DNA of 64,000 nucleotides from Marinobacter sp. F4218 (GCF_019443085.1 NZ_JAHZIL010000003.1:558001-622000); one strand, 5' to 3'; positions 36,650 through 45,905 are shown, numbered from the stretch's first letter. Numbers and translations: made by a program. Notes: generated by a model not told the origin, from the sequence alone.

Positions 36650-36680
36650 CCCGTCCGTCTGAGAGCTGCGTCACAAAAAG

Positions 36681-36710
36681 CAATGCCCGAGGAACCATTT
36701 TGGGGCATTG
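36681..36710. terminator. Stem-loop after the MFS gene
   Basis: CAATGCCC (36681-36688) and GGGCATTG (36703-36710) around 14 nt, 32 bp after the MFS stop. The T-run is on the minus strand side only, so strength for the MFS transcript is doubtful. Confidence 0.35.
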
Positions 36711-36812
36711 TCCGTGGTGAGCGGTATCCACAATCACGGACCAGACCAGCGGGAAGATAACAACAAGGAAGTGTCGTTCTACTGCGTAGTCGTTGTAAAC
36801 AGAGGCAGAGAC

Positions 36813-37106
36813 ATGAGAACAGACACCGCAATACCCAGCACACATCAGAACCGGCTCATGCACACCTTGTATGGCTGGTATGCCCTGACCCGCGAACAGG
36901 CGGATCTGGGTCCTTTCGCGACGTCAAAAGAGGCTTCCGACGCTCTTAGTTGCCACATCAAAGCCTACAAAGGCCTGAACAAACGAACGCCCGGCGCTTT
37001 GAAGGCCGTGCACCTACACGATGCAGATCAGTGTTCCAAGACCAACTGCGGGCTGTGCGTCGAGGCCAGGATCTTCTGGCACTCGCTGGCAGTAGCAACT
37101 CCATGA
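36813..37106 (+). CDS. Small conserved-looking protein with W-Y-TRE-GPF motif, unknown function
   Basis: 97 residues, soluble. Core reads YGWYALTREQADLGPFATSKEASDAL, like a small pseudomonad/Marinobacter family whose members carry 'WYxxTREGxxxGPF' (I recall it as a DUF; not certain). The C-terminal half has CSKTNCGLC, a possible metal or redox Cys cluster. ATG at 36813 follows GAGGCAGAGAC; a longer frame from 36708 lacks a site. Confidence 0.65.
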   Translation: MRTDTAIPSTHQNRLMHTLYGWYALTREQADLGPFATSKEASDALSCHIKAYKGLNKRTPGALKAVHLHDADQCSKTNCGLCVEARIFWHSLAVATP

Positions 37107-37126
37107 TTGGCCACCGGAGTCTGAAC

Positions 37127-37237
37127 ATGAGCTACCGTGAAAGTCTGTTCCCACCCCACCGCCGAGCCAGGGTGACCTTCGCCCTGTGCTTTTTCCTGCT
37201 CAGTCTGGCCGCTCTCAGTTATGTGAGCACCCTCTGA
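37127..37237 (+). CDS. Possible 36-residue single-helix membrane protein
   Basis: Begins MSYRESLFPPHRRARV and continues with one hydrophobic helix (about 18-34, TFALCFFLLSLAALSYV). GGAG lies 8 nt before the ATG and the basic N-terminus suits an N-in topology. Only 20 bp after the preceding small gene, so it could share its transcript. No homologue known to me. Confidence 0.35.
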   Translation: MSYRESLFPPHRRARVTFALCFFLLSLAALSYVSTL

Positions 37238-37386
37238 TACAGGAAAAATAAAGAAAGGGCCGTGAATACGGCTTTGTGATTCGGTGTTCAGTCGGGCCTG
37301 AAGACCCGGCTCGGATATCAGCAAAGACAGCAGGGACGGTGCAAACTCCACTTCCACGGTGTCGAACCGCCCGGTCGTCTGGAACA

Positions 37387-37749
37387 TCAGACGGGTTTTC
37401 CCTCGTTCAGCGCGAGTGCGCCTTTGACAATCCGGTAAATGATCCAGATAGAGATCCCGAGCAGGATGAACCAGCCAATGATCAGCGGCGCTGTCACGAT
37501 ACCGATAACTGTCCACAGCAGACCGATCCAGAAGGTGCGAATCTGCCACTGGAAATGGCGCTCGATCCAGGTATTGCGGACGTCATCCATCTTGACGTAA
37601 TTGATGATCACGCCCACCAGACCGGTGATGCCGCCAACAAAGAATGACAGGGCCTGAAGGATATAGACCACAACCGCCAGATTGCGCGCCGGGTCTGAAC
37701 GACGTGCGATCGGGTCGGGATCAGCGGGGATATGTTCCTGTTCTGCCAA
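37387..37749 (-). CDS. DUF4870/Tic20-like small membrane protein
   Basis: 120 residues with three hydrophobic segments (about 23-50, 70-90, 92-110) and the motif VYILQALSFFVGGITGLVGVIINYVK followed by WIERHFQWQIRTFW, typical of this small family (COG3671-like). Function unknown. 70 bp downstream of the chemoreceptor gene on the same strand. Confidence 0.85.
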   Translation of the reverse strand: MAEQEHIPADPDPIARRSDPARNLAVVVYILQALSFFVGGITGLVGVIINYVKMDDVRNTWIERHFQWQIRTFWIGLLWTVIGIVTAPLIIGWFILLGISIWIIYRIVKGALALNEGKPV

Positions 37750-37819
37750 AACGTACTCTCCTTCGGGGTTTCTTTCTGGAGTCTACCACAGCCCGCAGAC
37801 ACCGAAACTTCCTGAAGGA

Positions 37820-39460
37820 TCAGTGGTTGTCCGGACGGTATCCCAGGCGAAAGCCGCCCCAGTGCTTACCCTTTACATAGATGGGCACGGAGAGGTCATG
37901 CATGATTTCCCCGGTGTCCCGACGATAGGTCTGCAACAACATATCCTGGGTGTGACTACCACAACGGATACCGGTCCGGTCATTGAACAGCCGTTTGCTC
38001 CGGCTCTTGACCAGGTCCACCTTGGGATCGCCGGTCGGGGCATGGGCGAAGTCGCGGTTATGGGTAGGTACGTAGCCGTCCGGTGCCGCAGAGATGGCAA
38101 AGACCAGGGACTCGTGGGCGTTCTTGACGGCTTCCTGAACGGCAGGCAGGTACTGGTCGGTAAATCGGTCAAAACTGCTCGCGTACTTGGGCGGGTGGGT
38201 ATTGCGAATCAATTCCCGCTTCCTATCAAACAACGCCTGTTCCGACAGCTTGCCGTCACGGATCGCCTGTTCAAACAACCGGCTGATCTTCGCGGCGCCG
38301 GTCTTGGCCTGGTCGTAAAAAAACCGGTGGTAACTGGCATCACTGTTCAGGGCAAAGGCGGCGTTGGCTTTCTCCGCCAGTTCCATCAGGGTTGCGGCCT
38401 GTTCCGCAAGTGACGCAACGCTGGAGTCACTCTCTTCAATCTGATCCCGGACCGTTTCAATGCCGGCAAACATCTGCTCCAGACTCTGCTCATTTTTCTG
38501 GTCGATTTCAGCAATCCGGGCCACCTGCTGCTGCACCCGGTCTGATTGGTCACGAATCTGGTCCAGACGCTCGCCAACACTCTCCACGGACGTCAGCCCT
38601 TCCTCGACGCTACGGGCAAGATCCTCAATCCGGGTGACAACCAGGTTGGTGCCTGATCGAATTTCCTGCAGGGTTTCGGCGACTTCACTGGTGGCCTGGG
38701 CCGTTCTACCCGCCAGTTGCCGAACTTCATCCGCGACTACCGCAAATCCCCGGCCCTGCTCACCAGCGCGAGCGGCTTCGATGGCGGCGTTGAGAGCCAA
38801 CAGGTTGGTCTGCTCGGCGATGCCCTGAATGGTGGTGGTGACACCCTGGATCTTGTTGGATTTCTCATTCAGTTCCTGGATGAGCGTGAGGTTCTCTGCC
38901 GATTGCTGATGAACCAGCCGCACGCTGTCGATGGCATCGACCAGAGCCTGCCGCCCTTCTGCACTGGTCACACTCGCCTGGTGCGCCATGGTAGCGGCCT
39001 CAGTGGCCTGGGCGGAGGATTCACGGACAGTTTCCGTGATCTGGCCAGCGTAGTCGGCCATCTGGGCGGTCTCTTGCACCTGTCGGTCAAGACGCAGTTT
39101 CAACTGGTCAGCGGCGAAAGAGACCTGGGCCGCAGAAATGGCATTCTGGTCAGCACTGCCAGCCAGCGTCTCAACCAGGGCACGCCCCGCCTTGGCATCA
39201 GCAAGCAGACCGTCACACTGGGTTCGAAGCGGATGATCATCAGGCAAGGAGCCGTCGTTCAGGCCCTTGATGCCCCGTTCAATGGGTTCGAGAACCCGTA
39301 AGATGAAGTAACCACCGGCAAGCGCAAGACCGCCAATCAGTCCAATAAACACGGACGCGGGTTCAAGACCTAACACTGGTGCCACCAATACCCCGGTAAC
39401 CGCACCGACGACCGCGACTGCCACCCCCCAGAGAACTGTTGTCCGTTCGAGTAATGCCAT
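37820..39460 (-). CDS. Methyl-accepting chemotaxis protein with C-terminal Cache-like sensor domain
   Basis: 546 residues. Two adjacent N-terminal helices (about 8-55) with almost no periplasmic loop; then the signalling domain, whose hairpin tip is [37 protein letters not shown] (about 208-244). After it comes about 150 residues ending [18 protein letters not shown], then [12 protein letters not shown] and [11 protein letters not shown], a pattern of Cache domains. So the sensor sits in the cytoplasm after the signalling coil, the reverse of the usual order. Ligand unknown. Confidence 0.9.
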   Translation of the reverse strand: MALLERTTVLWGVAVAVVGAVTGVLVAPVLGLEPASVFIGLIGGLALAGGYFILRVLEPIERGIKGLNDGSLPDDHPLRTQCDGLLADAKAGRALVETLAGSADQNAISAAQVSFAADQLKLRLDRQVQETAQMADYAGQITETVRESSAQATEAATMAHQASVTSAEGRQALVDAIDSVRLVHQQSAENLTLIQELNEKSNKIQGVTTTIQGIAEQTNLLALNAAIEAARAGEQGRGFAVVADEVRQLAGRTAQATSEVAETLQEIRSGTNLVVTRIEDLARSVEEGLTSVESVGERLDQIRDQSDRVQQQVARIAEIDQKNEQSLEQMFAGIETVRDQIEESDSSVASLAEQAATLMELAEKANAAFALNSDASYHRFFYDQAKTGAAKISRLFEQAIRDGKLSEQALFDRKRELIRNTHPPKYASSFDRFTDQYLPAVQEAVKNAHESLVFAISAAPDGYVPTHNRDFAHAPTGDPKVDLVKSRSKRLFNDRTGIRCGSHTQDMLLQTYRRDTGEIMHDLSVPIYVKGKHWGGFRLGYRPDNH

Positions 39461-39601
39461 ACAAACCTCGAAATTATTGTTATTCGTTCAATCATTCTTC
39501 GCCTGAAGGCCATTAGGGAGATTAATGAATTGGCTTAAGCTAATAACTCATACTTTAGTTGATACTTTGATTGTAACGGCGTGGCCGGCGATTTCTTGAA
39601 C

Positions 39602-39655
39602 AAAAAAACCGCAGGGCCAACCGATTCCCTGACGGAATCGACCAGCCCTGCGGTT
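39602..39655 (-). terminator. Terminator of phoX
   Basis: Outer stem AACCGCAGGG (39607-39616) with CCCTGCGGTT (39646-39655) encloses an inner stem CGATTCC (39622-39628) with GGAATCG (39634-39640). A T-run follows on the minus strand. Confidence 0.85.
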
Positions 39656-39678
39656 GCAGTCAGCGGTTGGCAGGGCGC

Positions 39679-41709
39679 CTAGGCGCCGATTACTCCACCA
39701 TCGTCACGGGTGACAATCACCGCGGCATCTCGCGGATGGTCGCCTTCGGTCCCGAACGGCCAATCCGCCGCCGGATGCTGAATATTGACGAACATGGTCT
39801 TCACATCCGGCGTGGTCACCACACCGGTGACCTCACACCCCTGAGGTCCCACGAAGAAGCGCTTGATTTCGCGGGTCACCGGATTGGCCGCCAGCATCAT
39901 GTTGTTCTGGTATGGCGCATCGTCGGAGCCATCGGTCTGAATCCACAGCCGGCCGTTGTAGTCGAACCAGAGACCATCCGGGCTGTTGAAAATATTGTCG
40001 TCACTCAAGGAAACAACCGTGTTTCCATCGACAACCGTTTCGGTGCCCTGTTCACCCGCAAACACAAAGATGTCCCAGTTGAACGCAACAGCGGCGTGGT
40101 CATCGTTTTCCTCCGCCCAACGGATGATGTGGCCGGTGCGGTTTTCTGCCAACGGGTTGGCCGCGTTGGTCTGTTCTTCCGTACGCTGGGAGTTATTGGT
40201 CAGCGTGAAATAGACCTCACCGGTGTTCGGATCGACGGCTCCCCACTCGGGTCGGTCCATCGGTGTTGCGCCGGCAATGTCGGCGGCCAGTCGGGTGTTC
40301 AGCAGCACATCGGCCTGGTTGGCAAAACCGTCGAATGCAACTTCACCGACCGTGGTGCCTTCGGCGGCAGCCACCTTGGCGGCAAAGTCGGCATCCTCAA
40401 GCGACAGTGCCAGCCAGTCCCCGGAGCCGTCCTCGTTGAAGCGGGCAACGTACAGAGTACCCTTATCCAGCAGATAACCACCGGCAGTCGCTGCCGAATA
40501 AGGTTGGGATGACACGAACTTGTAGATGTACTCGAAGCGGGAATCGTCACCCGAATAGCAGACCACCGGCTGGCCTTCCTTGACCGGCGCGAAAATCACC
40601 CCCTCGTGACCAAAACGACCCAGGGCGGTGCGCTTCTGCGGCTTGCTCTCGGGCGTAAAGGGATCGATCTCTACCATGTAACCGAAGGTGTTGGCTTCGT
40701 TGCGATAGTCCTCGTCCGCGTTTCCGGCACCCGGGGTAATATCAAAACGGACGTAGGCGTCCGCCCCGTTGTCCGCCAGCTCCCAGTCGTATCGACTGGA
40801 GCTGCCGACACCATGGCGGGCCTGTTCCCGGGGCTGCGTGCCCGCGCTATTGGCAAAATAACCGTGCCAGTTTTCTTCGGCGGTCAGGTAAGTGCCCCAC
40901 GGTGTCGGGCCCATGGAGCAGTTGTTCAGGGTGCCGCGGGTTTCGGTGGCATCCGGGCTGAACCTGGTGATCAGTTTCTCGTATCCACGTACGGGGCCGC
41001 GGATATCCATCTCGGTACCGCCGGTAATCCGCCGGTTGAACGGGCTGCCAAAGACCACATCCCAGGTGCCTTGGCTGTCCTGCCTGATATGCACCACGGA
41101 CACACCATGGGCGGCAATCTCCTTTCGAACTTCGTCCTCGGGACGCACACCACCGTTGGCGTCAGCGCTGGTGGGGCCATCCGGATGCAGGGCGCCCGGA
41201 TTGATGTACTCGTGATTCATCACCAGCAGGCCCTCGGTGGAACTGCTGCCGCCGGCTTTCTGGTCGATCGGGAAGAAATGCATGCCATCGTGATGCATGC
41301 CGATCTGCTGTTCCTGGTCCTCACCGCTGTTGGAGGCATCGGCCCGGAAAGCGGGATAGGAACCGGTAATCGGTGTACCCCAGGGCAGGAAAGCCTGGGC
41401 GGAGTAGCCTTCGGGAACAACCACCTGGTTGGCGGCTGAGACAGCAACGGCCTTGAAACCCAACTCGGTGGCCGAGGCGTTATCGGAGTTGGCATTGGTG
41501 TTGCCACTGCTACTATTACCGTCGCTGGCGCATGCTGCCAGGCCGACGCCCATGATGCTGGCCAGCGCGGCACCAACGGTGCCTTTTATCACCGAGCGGC
41601 GTTGCATACGGGCCGCGAGGACCTCATGGAACGGGTTGTTGCCGGCGTGGTTGACTACCGGTTCGTAGTTCGGATCCAGGTAATTCGGATCAAGGTCGTG
41701 CTTGGCCAT
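39679..41709 (-). CDS. phoX: PhoX family alkaline phosphatase (Tat-exported)
   Basis: 676 residues. Twin-arginine signal MQRRSVIKG (Arg37-Arg38) after a 34-residue N-terminal extension usual for PhoX; hydrophobic region ends LAAC (Cys60) with a Ser/Asn/Gly linker, so it may be lipidated. PhoX/DUF839 core includes MNHEYINPGALHPDG, NNCSMGPTPWGTYLTAEENW, and DGLWFDYNGRLWIQTDG, ligands of the Fe-Ca centre. Releases phosphate from phosphomonoesters in the periplasm or at the surface. Upstream Pho-box repeats predict induction by phosphate limitation. Confidence 0.93.
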   Translation of the reverse strand: MAKHDLDPNYLDPNYEPVVNHAGNNPFHEVLAARMQRRSVIKGTVGAALASIMGVGLAACASDGNSSSGNTNANSDNASATELGFKAVAVSAANQVVVPEGYSAQAFLPWGTPITGSYPAFRADASNSGEDQEQQIGMHHDGMHFFPIDQKAGGSSSTEGLLVMNHEYINPGALHPDGPTSADANGGVRPEDEVRKEIAAHGVSVVHIRQDSQGTWDVVFGSPFNRRITGGTEMDIRGPVRGYEKLITRFSPDATETRGTLNNCSMGPTPWGTYLTAEENWHGYFANSAGTQPREQARHGVGSSSRYDWELADNGADAYVRFDITPGAGNADEDYRNEANTFGYMVEIDPFTPESKPQKRTALGRFGHEGVIFAPVKEGQPVVCYSGDDSRFEYIYKFVSSQPYSAATAGGYLLDKGTLYVARFNEDGSGDWLALSLEDADFAAKVAAAEGTTVGEVAFDGFANQADVLLNTRLAADIAGATPMDRPEWGAVDPNTGEVYFTLTNNSQRTEEQTNAANPLAENRTGHIIRWAEENDDHAAVAFNWDIFVFAGEQGTETVVDGNTVVSLSDDNIFNSPDGLWFDYNGRLWIQTDGSDDAPYQNNMMLAANPVTREIKRFFVGPQGCEVTGVVTTPDVKTMFVNIQHPAADWPFGTEGDHPRDAAVIVTRDDGGVIGA

Positions 41710-41757
41710 GGTGCTCTCTCCCTATAATGACAGGCATTCGTTTCGGAGAGGTCAGTT

Positions 41758-41820
41758 TCAACAGTAATTATGACAGGGCGGGAACAGAGTTAAGACAGAA
41801 TGGTTACCGTTTTTTGACAG
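41758..41820 (-). promoter_or_regulatory. Tandem Pho-box (PhoB) repeats upstream of phoX
   Basis: On the minus strand CTGTCA/CTGTT half-sites begin at 41820, 41798, 41787, 41776 and 41764; offsets are 22, 11, 11 and 12 bp, with a degenerate half-site (CGGTAAC) filling the 22-bp gap. The E. coli Pho box is two CTGTCAT repeats 11 bp apart. A further CTGTCAT begins at 41733. Located 50-110 bp before the phoX ATG. Confidence 0.7.
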
Positions 41821-41904
41821 GTGCTTGCCGGCAGGGTTGCAGGACTGACAACCCGGCACAGAGGTACGGCTCTGCGCCGGACAGCGCAAGGTGACTCCGA
41901 CGTG

Positions 41905-42198
41905 TTACTGGGTCATTTCCTCGTAGCCCTCTTCCATGTCTTCTCCGGCCTCTTCAGCGGCATCACCCATTTCATCCGCCGCATTTTCCGCACCCTCTTC
42001 CAGTTCGCCAAGGGCGCCTTCGTCCTGGCCGGTCGCTTCCTCGTACGTCTCTTCGGCTGCGTTACCGGCGTCTTCCATCATTTCACCGGCATTGTCGGCA
42101 GCCTGTTCGACATCGACACCTTCGTTGTCTTCGGAACTGCAGGCCGAAAGGCCGAGTGTCATCGCGAACGCCAGTACACCCAGTGTGAACTTGTTCAT
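41905..42198 (-). CDS. Small acidic lipoprotein, unknown function
   Basis: 97 residues. Lipobox LGLSAC (Cys20); the mature 78 residues are nearly all Glu, Asp, Ala, Gly, Met and Asn in short degenerate repeats (AADNAGEMMEDAGNAAEETYEEA). Start 42198 (MNKFTLG) is fixed by AAGGATATGGTT. Comparable acidic low-complexity lipoproteins occur in marine gammaproteobacteria; cation binding in the envelope is a guess. Located between phoX and a small gene, own transcript likely. Confidence 0.8.
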   Translation of the reverse strand: MNKFTLGVLAFAMTLGLSACSSEDNEGVDVEQAADNAGEMMEDAGNAAEETYEEATGQDEGALGELEEGAENAADEMGDAAEEAGEDMEEGYEEMTQ

Positions 42199-42287
42199 AA
42201 CCATATCCTTCTGTTGGTCGGTGATTTCGACGAAACAGGTTACGGCCACATCCTGCTACATACAATTACATCAGGGTTACTCTTTGG

Positions 42288-42545
42288 TTAGTAATGACTT
42301 ACGGAGAGAAGCTGACCATCCAGGGTAATCACATGATCTATGCCCACCAGGTTCCCCCGACCGAGCAGGATGAAATCCTGGCCCGCCCGCCTGAACAGAT
42401 CCCTGATGACGTCGTGAACCACACAAACCTGGCCGGCGCTGTCGCGATAGACCACCTCCGCCAGCCGACCTGACGTAAGGTATTCAGTGAGCATATCCTG
42501 GACAGACCAGTGCACCGCCACTGAATGAGCATTCGGTGTTGCCAT
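42288..42545 (-). CDS. Small protein of unknown function, Rof/Sm-like pattern
   Basis: 85 residues, soluble. Helix (about 12-26) followed by alternating beta pattern LAEVVYRDSAGQVCVVHDVI and DFILLGRGNLVGIDHVITLDG, which recalls small Sm-fold proteins such as the Rho inhibitor Rof/YaeO. Similarity is only by pattern. Ends 90 bp upstream of the acidic lipoprotein start. Confidence 0.6.
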   Translation of the reverse strand: MATPNAHSVAVHWSVQDMLTEYLTSGRLAEVVYRDSAGQVCVVHDVIRDLFRRAGQDFILLGRGNLVGIDHVITLDGQLLSVSHY

Positions 42546-42673
42546 GATTTTACCATCCCTGTGGTCGAGTTCTTATCTTGTTCCTGGTCTACTCAACATG
42601 CCCTGAGGAATCCGCAAAGGCGGACCTCAAAAGTCTGGATCACAACGGCCGATTTCGCCACTTCCCCCTGACC

Positions 42674-42709
42674 ACCGGCGAGCCTTGCCTCGACCCGGCG
42701 CTCGCCGGT
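42674..42709. terminator. Stem-loop downstream of the acyl-CoA dehydrogenase gene
   Basis: ACCGGCGAGC (42674-42683) pairs with GCTCGCCGGT (42700-42709), 16-nt loop, 17 bp past the stop on the minus strand. No T-run; possibly Rho-dependent or a stabiliser. Confidence 0.4.
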
Positions 42710-42726
42710 GATTCAGGTTAGGGGTG

Positions 42727-44529
42727 TCAGAACCACTCCGGCTTCATGTTCAGGCAGGTATCATCCTGGTTTTTCAACAGCACCAGGTCCTGGGCCACCG
42801 TCGGCAATTCCCAGTGGAAGAAGTACTGGGCAGCCTGGAGTTTGCCCTGATAGAAGTTACGCTCGTCGTCAGACCCCGCTTCCACCAGCAGCTTTTCAGC
42901 GACGTTGGCCTGACGCAACCACATCCAGGACACGATGATGTGGCCAAACAGGTGCAGATAACAGGAGGCATTGGCAAGCACGTTGTCAGGGTTCTCGCTC
43001 ATCAAGGACTTGCCCAGACTCTGGGTAACTTTTACTGCCTGCTGCAGGGTTTCGCTCAGCGACAGCGCCCACTGCTGGCAACGGGCGGTGGACGCCGCCT
43101 CCAGATCCACCTGCATCTCCTGCATCAGCAGTTGCAGGCCGTGACTCTGGTCCTGCCAGATCTTGCGGCCCAGCAGGTCGAGTGCCTGGATGCCGTTGGT
43201 CCCCTCGTGAATCGGATTCAGGCGATTGTCGCGCCAGCACTGCTCCACCGGATATTCCCGGGTGTATCCTGCCCCGCCATACACCTGGATCGCGAGGTCG
43301 TTGGCCTTGGGACCATACTCCGAAGGCCAGGCCTTGATCACCGGGGTCAGCAGATCCAGCAGCTTGCCCGCCTCCGTCCTTTTTTGCTCGTCCGGGTGGG
43401 TATGTTGGTCATCCATTAACCGGGCGCCATACAGGCACAGCGCCAGGCCACCCTCGCTGTAGGCTTTCTGGGCCAGCAGCATTCGCCGGACATCGGCATG
43501 ATCGATAATGGGAACCTGCGGCGCTTCCGGGTTCTTTTCCGAGGGCTTGCGCCCCTGAAGTCGGTCCCGGGCATACTCCAGACTGTGCATGTACCCGCGA
43601 TATCCGATGACCGCCGCGCCAAAGCCCACGCCGACGCGGGCTTCATTCATCATCTGGAACATGTACTTCAGGCCCTGGTGCGGCTCGCCCACCAGATAGC
43701 CATGACACGGGGCGTCATCCCCGAAGCTGAGGGCGGTGGAGGTGGTGCCCCGGTACCCAAGCTTGTGAATCAGGCCCGCGAGGTTCACGCCATTCCGTTC
43801 AGTGGCGTTCCCCTCCTCGTCGACCAGGAACTTGGGAACGATGAACAGGGAGATGCCTTTCACCCCTGCCGGAGCGCCCTTGATTTTGGCCAGCACCATA
43901 TGAACGATGTTCTCAGTCAGCGACTGCTCGCCTCCGGAGATGTAGATCTTCGCGCCCTTGATCAGATAATGGCCATCATCGGTGGGTGTCGCCGAGGTGC
44001 GGATGTCCGCCAGAGAGGAACCGGCATGGGGTTCGGTGAGCGCCATGGTACCTGTAAAGCGCCCTGACAGCATGTGGGGCAGGAATGTGTCCTGTTGTTG
44101 CTGGTTGCCGAAAACGCGGATGAGGTTGGCAGCGGCGGTAGTCAGGAACGGGTAACCGGCGGTGCCTGGGTTGGCAGCGGTAAAAAAGCCGTTGCAGGCA
44201 GCCATCACCGATTCCGGTAATTGCATGCCACCGAGATCGTAATCGTAGCGACCGGCAATGAAGCCGGCTTCCGCGTAAGCATCAAAGGCTTCTTTGACCT
44301 CGGGCAGCATCTCGACGGCGCCATCCACAAAGCGCGGTTCGTCCTTGTCGGCGGCACTGTTGTGGGTCGCAAACTTGTCCCGGGCAATGCGGTCGGCGGT
44401 TTCGATTACCGCGTCAAAGGTGTCGCGGCTGTGCTCGCTGAAGCGCTCCCGCTGGATCAATGATTGCGTATCGAGCACATCGTAAAGCTGAAATGCCAGA
44501 TCCCGGCGTTCGATCAAAGTGTCAGTCAT
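42727..44529 (-). CDS. Acyl-CoA dehydrogenase, long form with C-terminal extension
   Basis: 600 residues, the DmdC/AcdA-like long type rather than the 380-residue form. ALTEPHAGSSLADIRTSA, KGAKIYISGGEQ, MNEARVGVGFGAAVIGYRGY, GGAGYTREYPVEQCWRDNRL, and the catalytic Glu likely in PIHEGTNGIQALDLLGRK. C-terminal domain (about 450-600) is helical with WELPTVAQDL. Oxidises acyl-CoA with FAD and ETF in beta-oxidation. Start 44529 set by ACAGGAGAACCAAGC. Divergent from a GlxA-type regulator that may control it. Confidence 0.92.
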   Translation of the reverse strand: MTDTLIERRDLAFQLYDVLDTQSLIQRERFSEHSRDTFDAVIETADRIARDKFATHNSAADKDEPRFVDGAVEMLPEVKEAFDAYAEAGFIAGRYDYDLGGMQLPESVMAACNGFFTAANPGTAGYPFLTTAAANLIRVFGNQQQQDTFLPHMLSGRFTGTMALTEPHAGSSLADIRTSATPTDDGHYLIKGAKIYISGGEQSLTENIVHMVLAKIKGAPAGVKGISLFIVPKFLVDEEGNATERNGVNLAGLIHKLGYRGTTSTALSFGDDAPCHGYLVGEPHQGLKYMFQMMNEARVGVGFGAAVIGYRGYMHSLEYARDRLQGRKPSEKNPEAPQVPIIDHADVRRMLLAQKAYSEGGLALCLYGARLMDDQHTHPDEQKRTEAGKLLDLLTPVIKAWPSEYGPKANDLAIQVYGGAGYTREYPVEQCWRDNRLNPIHEGTNGIQALDLLGRKIWQDQSHGLQLLMQEMQVDLEAASTARCQQWALSLSETLQQAVKVTQSLGKSLMSENPDNVLANASCYLHLFGHIIVSWMWLRQANVAEKLLVEAGSDDERNFYQGKLQAAQYFFHWELPTVAQDLVLLKNQDDTCLNMKPEWF

Positions 44530-44653
44530 GCTTGGTTCTCCTGTTAATTGCACACAGAGTGTCACAGCAAGGGGGGATAGAAAACCGGCATTTATGACAT
44601 AATCATGGCCAATACCGCCACGCCTGCCAGACGTCCTGCCAACGGAGTAGTCC

Positions 44654-45634
44654 ATGCACACGGTCTCAATCATCGGTTTTGATGGCGCCCTTGCCAGCGC
44701 CATTACTGGCATCATCGACCTGTTCCGATTGGCGGGCGTGACCTGGGCCCGTATCCATGGAGAGGAGCCCGAGCCTATGTTCAGGACACAATTGCTCACG
44801 CAGGCCGGCGCCCCCTGCCGCTGCATCAACGGCATCACGCTGCTCGCCGATGGCAGCTGGAACGGGGATGAGCTGCCGGCCGCGGATATCATCATCGTGC
44901 CGACCATCGGTGCGCCGATCGCGGACATACTGGCACGCAATACCGGGCTGGTTCACTGGTTGTCCCGGCAGGATGCCTCCCCCTCGTTGCTGGCCAGCAA
45001 CTGCACCGGTGCCTTTCTGCTGGCGGAAGCGGGCTTGCTTGACGGTAAGGAGGCAACCACCCACTGGGGCTTCAGCAACCAGTTCCGTCAGCGCTACCCG
45101 GAGGTGATCTGCCGACCGGAGAAGCTGGTAACGGTCGACGGCGACATCGCCTGCGCCGGGGGCGGCATGGCCTGGTGGGATCTGGGCGTGTACCTGGTGG
45201 AGCGGTACGCTGGACCGGAGGTATCCCGACAACTGGCGAAAGCTTTTGTCATTGATGCCGGACGCACAAGTCAGGCGCCATACAGCGCCCTGCAGGCGAA
45301 GCGCTACCACTCCGACAGCATGGTATTGAAACTGCAGGACTGGCTCGACACAAACTTTGCGCACACCGTCTCGCTGGCGGAACTGGCCCGGGAGGCCGGG
45401 CTGAGCGAGCGTTCTCTGTTGCGGCGATTCAAGGCCGCCACCGGCGATACTCCCAACACCTACCTGCAACTGCTTCGGGTGGAGCATGTTCGTCATCATC
45501 TGGAAACGTCACGACGCTACATTGACGAAATCATCAACGGGGTCGGCTATGAGGACGTGAGCTCATTTAGCCGGCTATTCCGCAAACACACGGGGCTGGC
45601 ACCCGGTGCCTATCGCTCGCGATTTGGCCGTTGA
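44654..45634 (+). CDS. GlxA family transcriptional regulator (DJ-1/PfpI domain plus AraC HTH)
   Basis: 326 residues. N-terminal DJ-1/PfpI-like domain (about 1-185) with the nucleophile-elbow segment LASNCTGAFLLAEAGLLDG; C-terminal AraC-type double helix-turn-helix (about 225-322; LAREAGLSERSLLRRFKAATG, GYEDVSSFSRLFRKHTGLAP). Members control catabolic operons. GGAG lies 7 nt before the ATG. 124 bp separate it from the acyl-CoA dehydrogenase gene on the other strand. Confidence 0.92.
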   Translation: MHTVSIIGFDGALASAITGIIDLFRLAGVTWARIHGEEPEPMFRTQLLTQAGAPCRCINGITLLADGSWNGDELPAADIIIVPTIGAPIADILARNTGLVHWLSRQDASPSLLASNCTGAFLLAEAGLLDGKEATTHWGFSNQFRQRYPEVICRPEKLVTVDGDIACAGGGMAWWDLGVYLVERYAGPEVSRQLAKAFVIDAGRTSQAPYSALQAKRYHSDSMVLKLQDWLDTNFAHTVSLAELAREAGLSERSLLRRFKAATGDTPNTYLQLLRVEHVRHHLETSRRYIDEIINGVGYEDVSSFSRLFRKHTGLAPGAYRSRFGR

Positions 45635-45740
45635 CGCTGTAACAACTGGCCTGCGTTATGCATCTAACCTTATGGGAGGGCCAAAAGTTGGTGCCGAACG
45701 TAAAAGTTTTCGACACAGGTGTAAAAGTGGGGAGGTAACC

Positions 45741-45905
45741 ATGAACGCACCGATCAGACAAAGTCAGGCCGATATTCTCAACCGGCTCTATGACATGAAG
45801 CAGAAACAGCTGGCTCAAGCGCTTCAGCAGGGCAACAGCCTGCGCTGCCAGGTACTCGAAGCAGAGGCCGAGGCGATTTCCGCCGCGCTCAAAATGTTCC
45901 AGTGA
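45741..45905 (+). CDS. Small helical protein of 54 residues, unknown function
   Basis: Very strong ribosome site (GGGAGGTAACC) before the ATG. Amphipathic helical content (ILNRLYDMKQKQLAQALQQ and VLEAEAEAISAALKMF), no signal. A longer frame back to 45606 overlaps the regulator's end and is unlikely. Followed immediately by terminator hairpins. Confidence 0.65.
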   Translation: MNAPIRQSQADILNRLYDMKQKQLAQALQQGNSLRCQVLEAEAEAISAALKMFQ

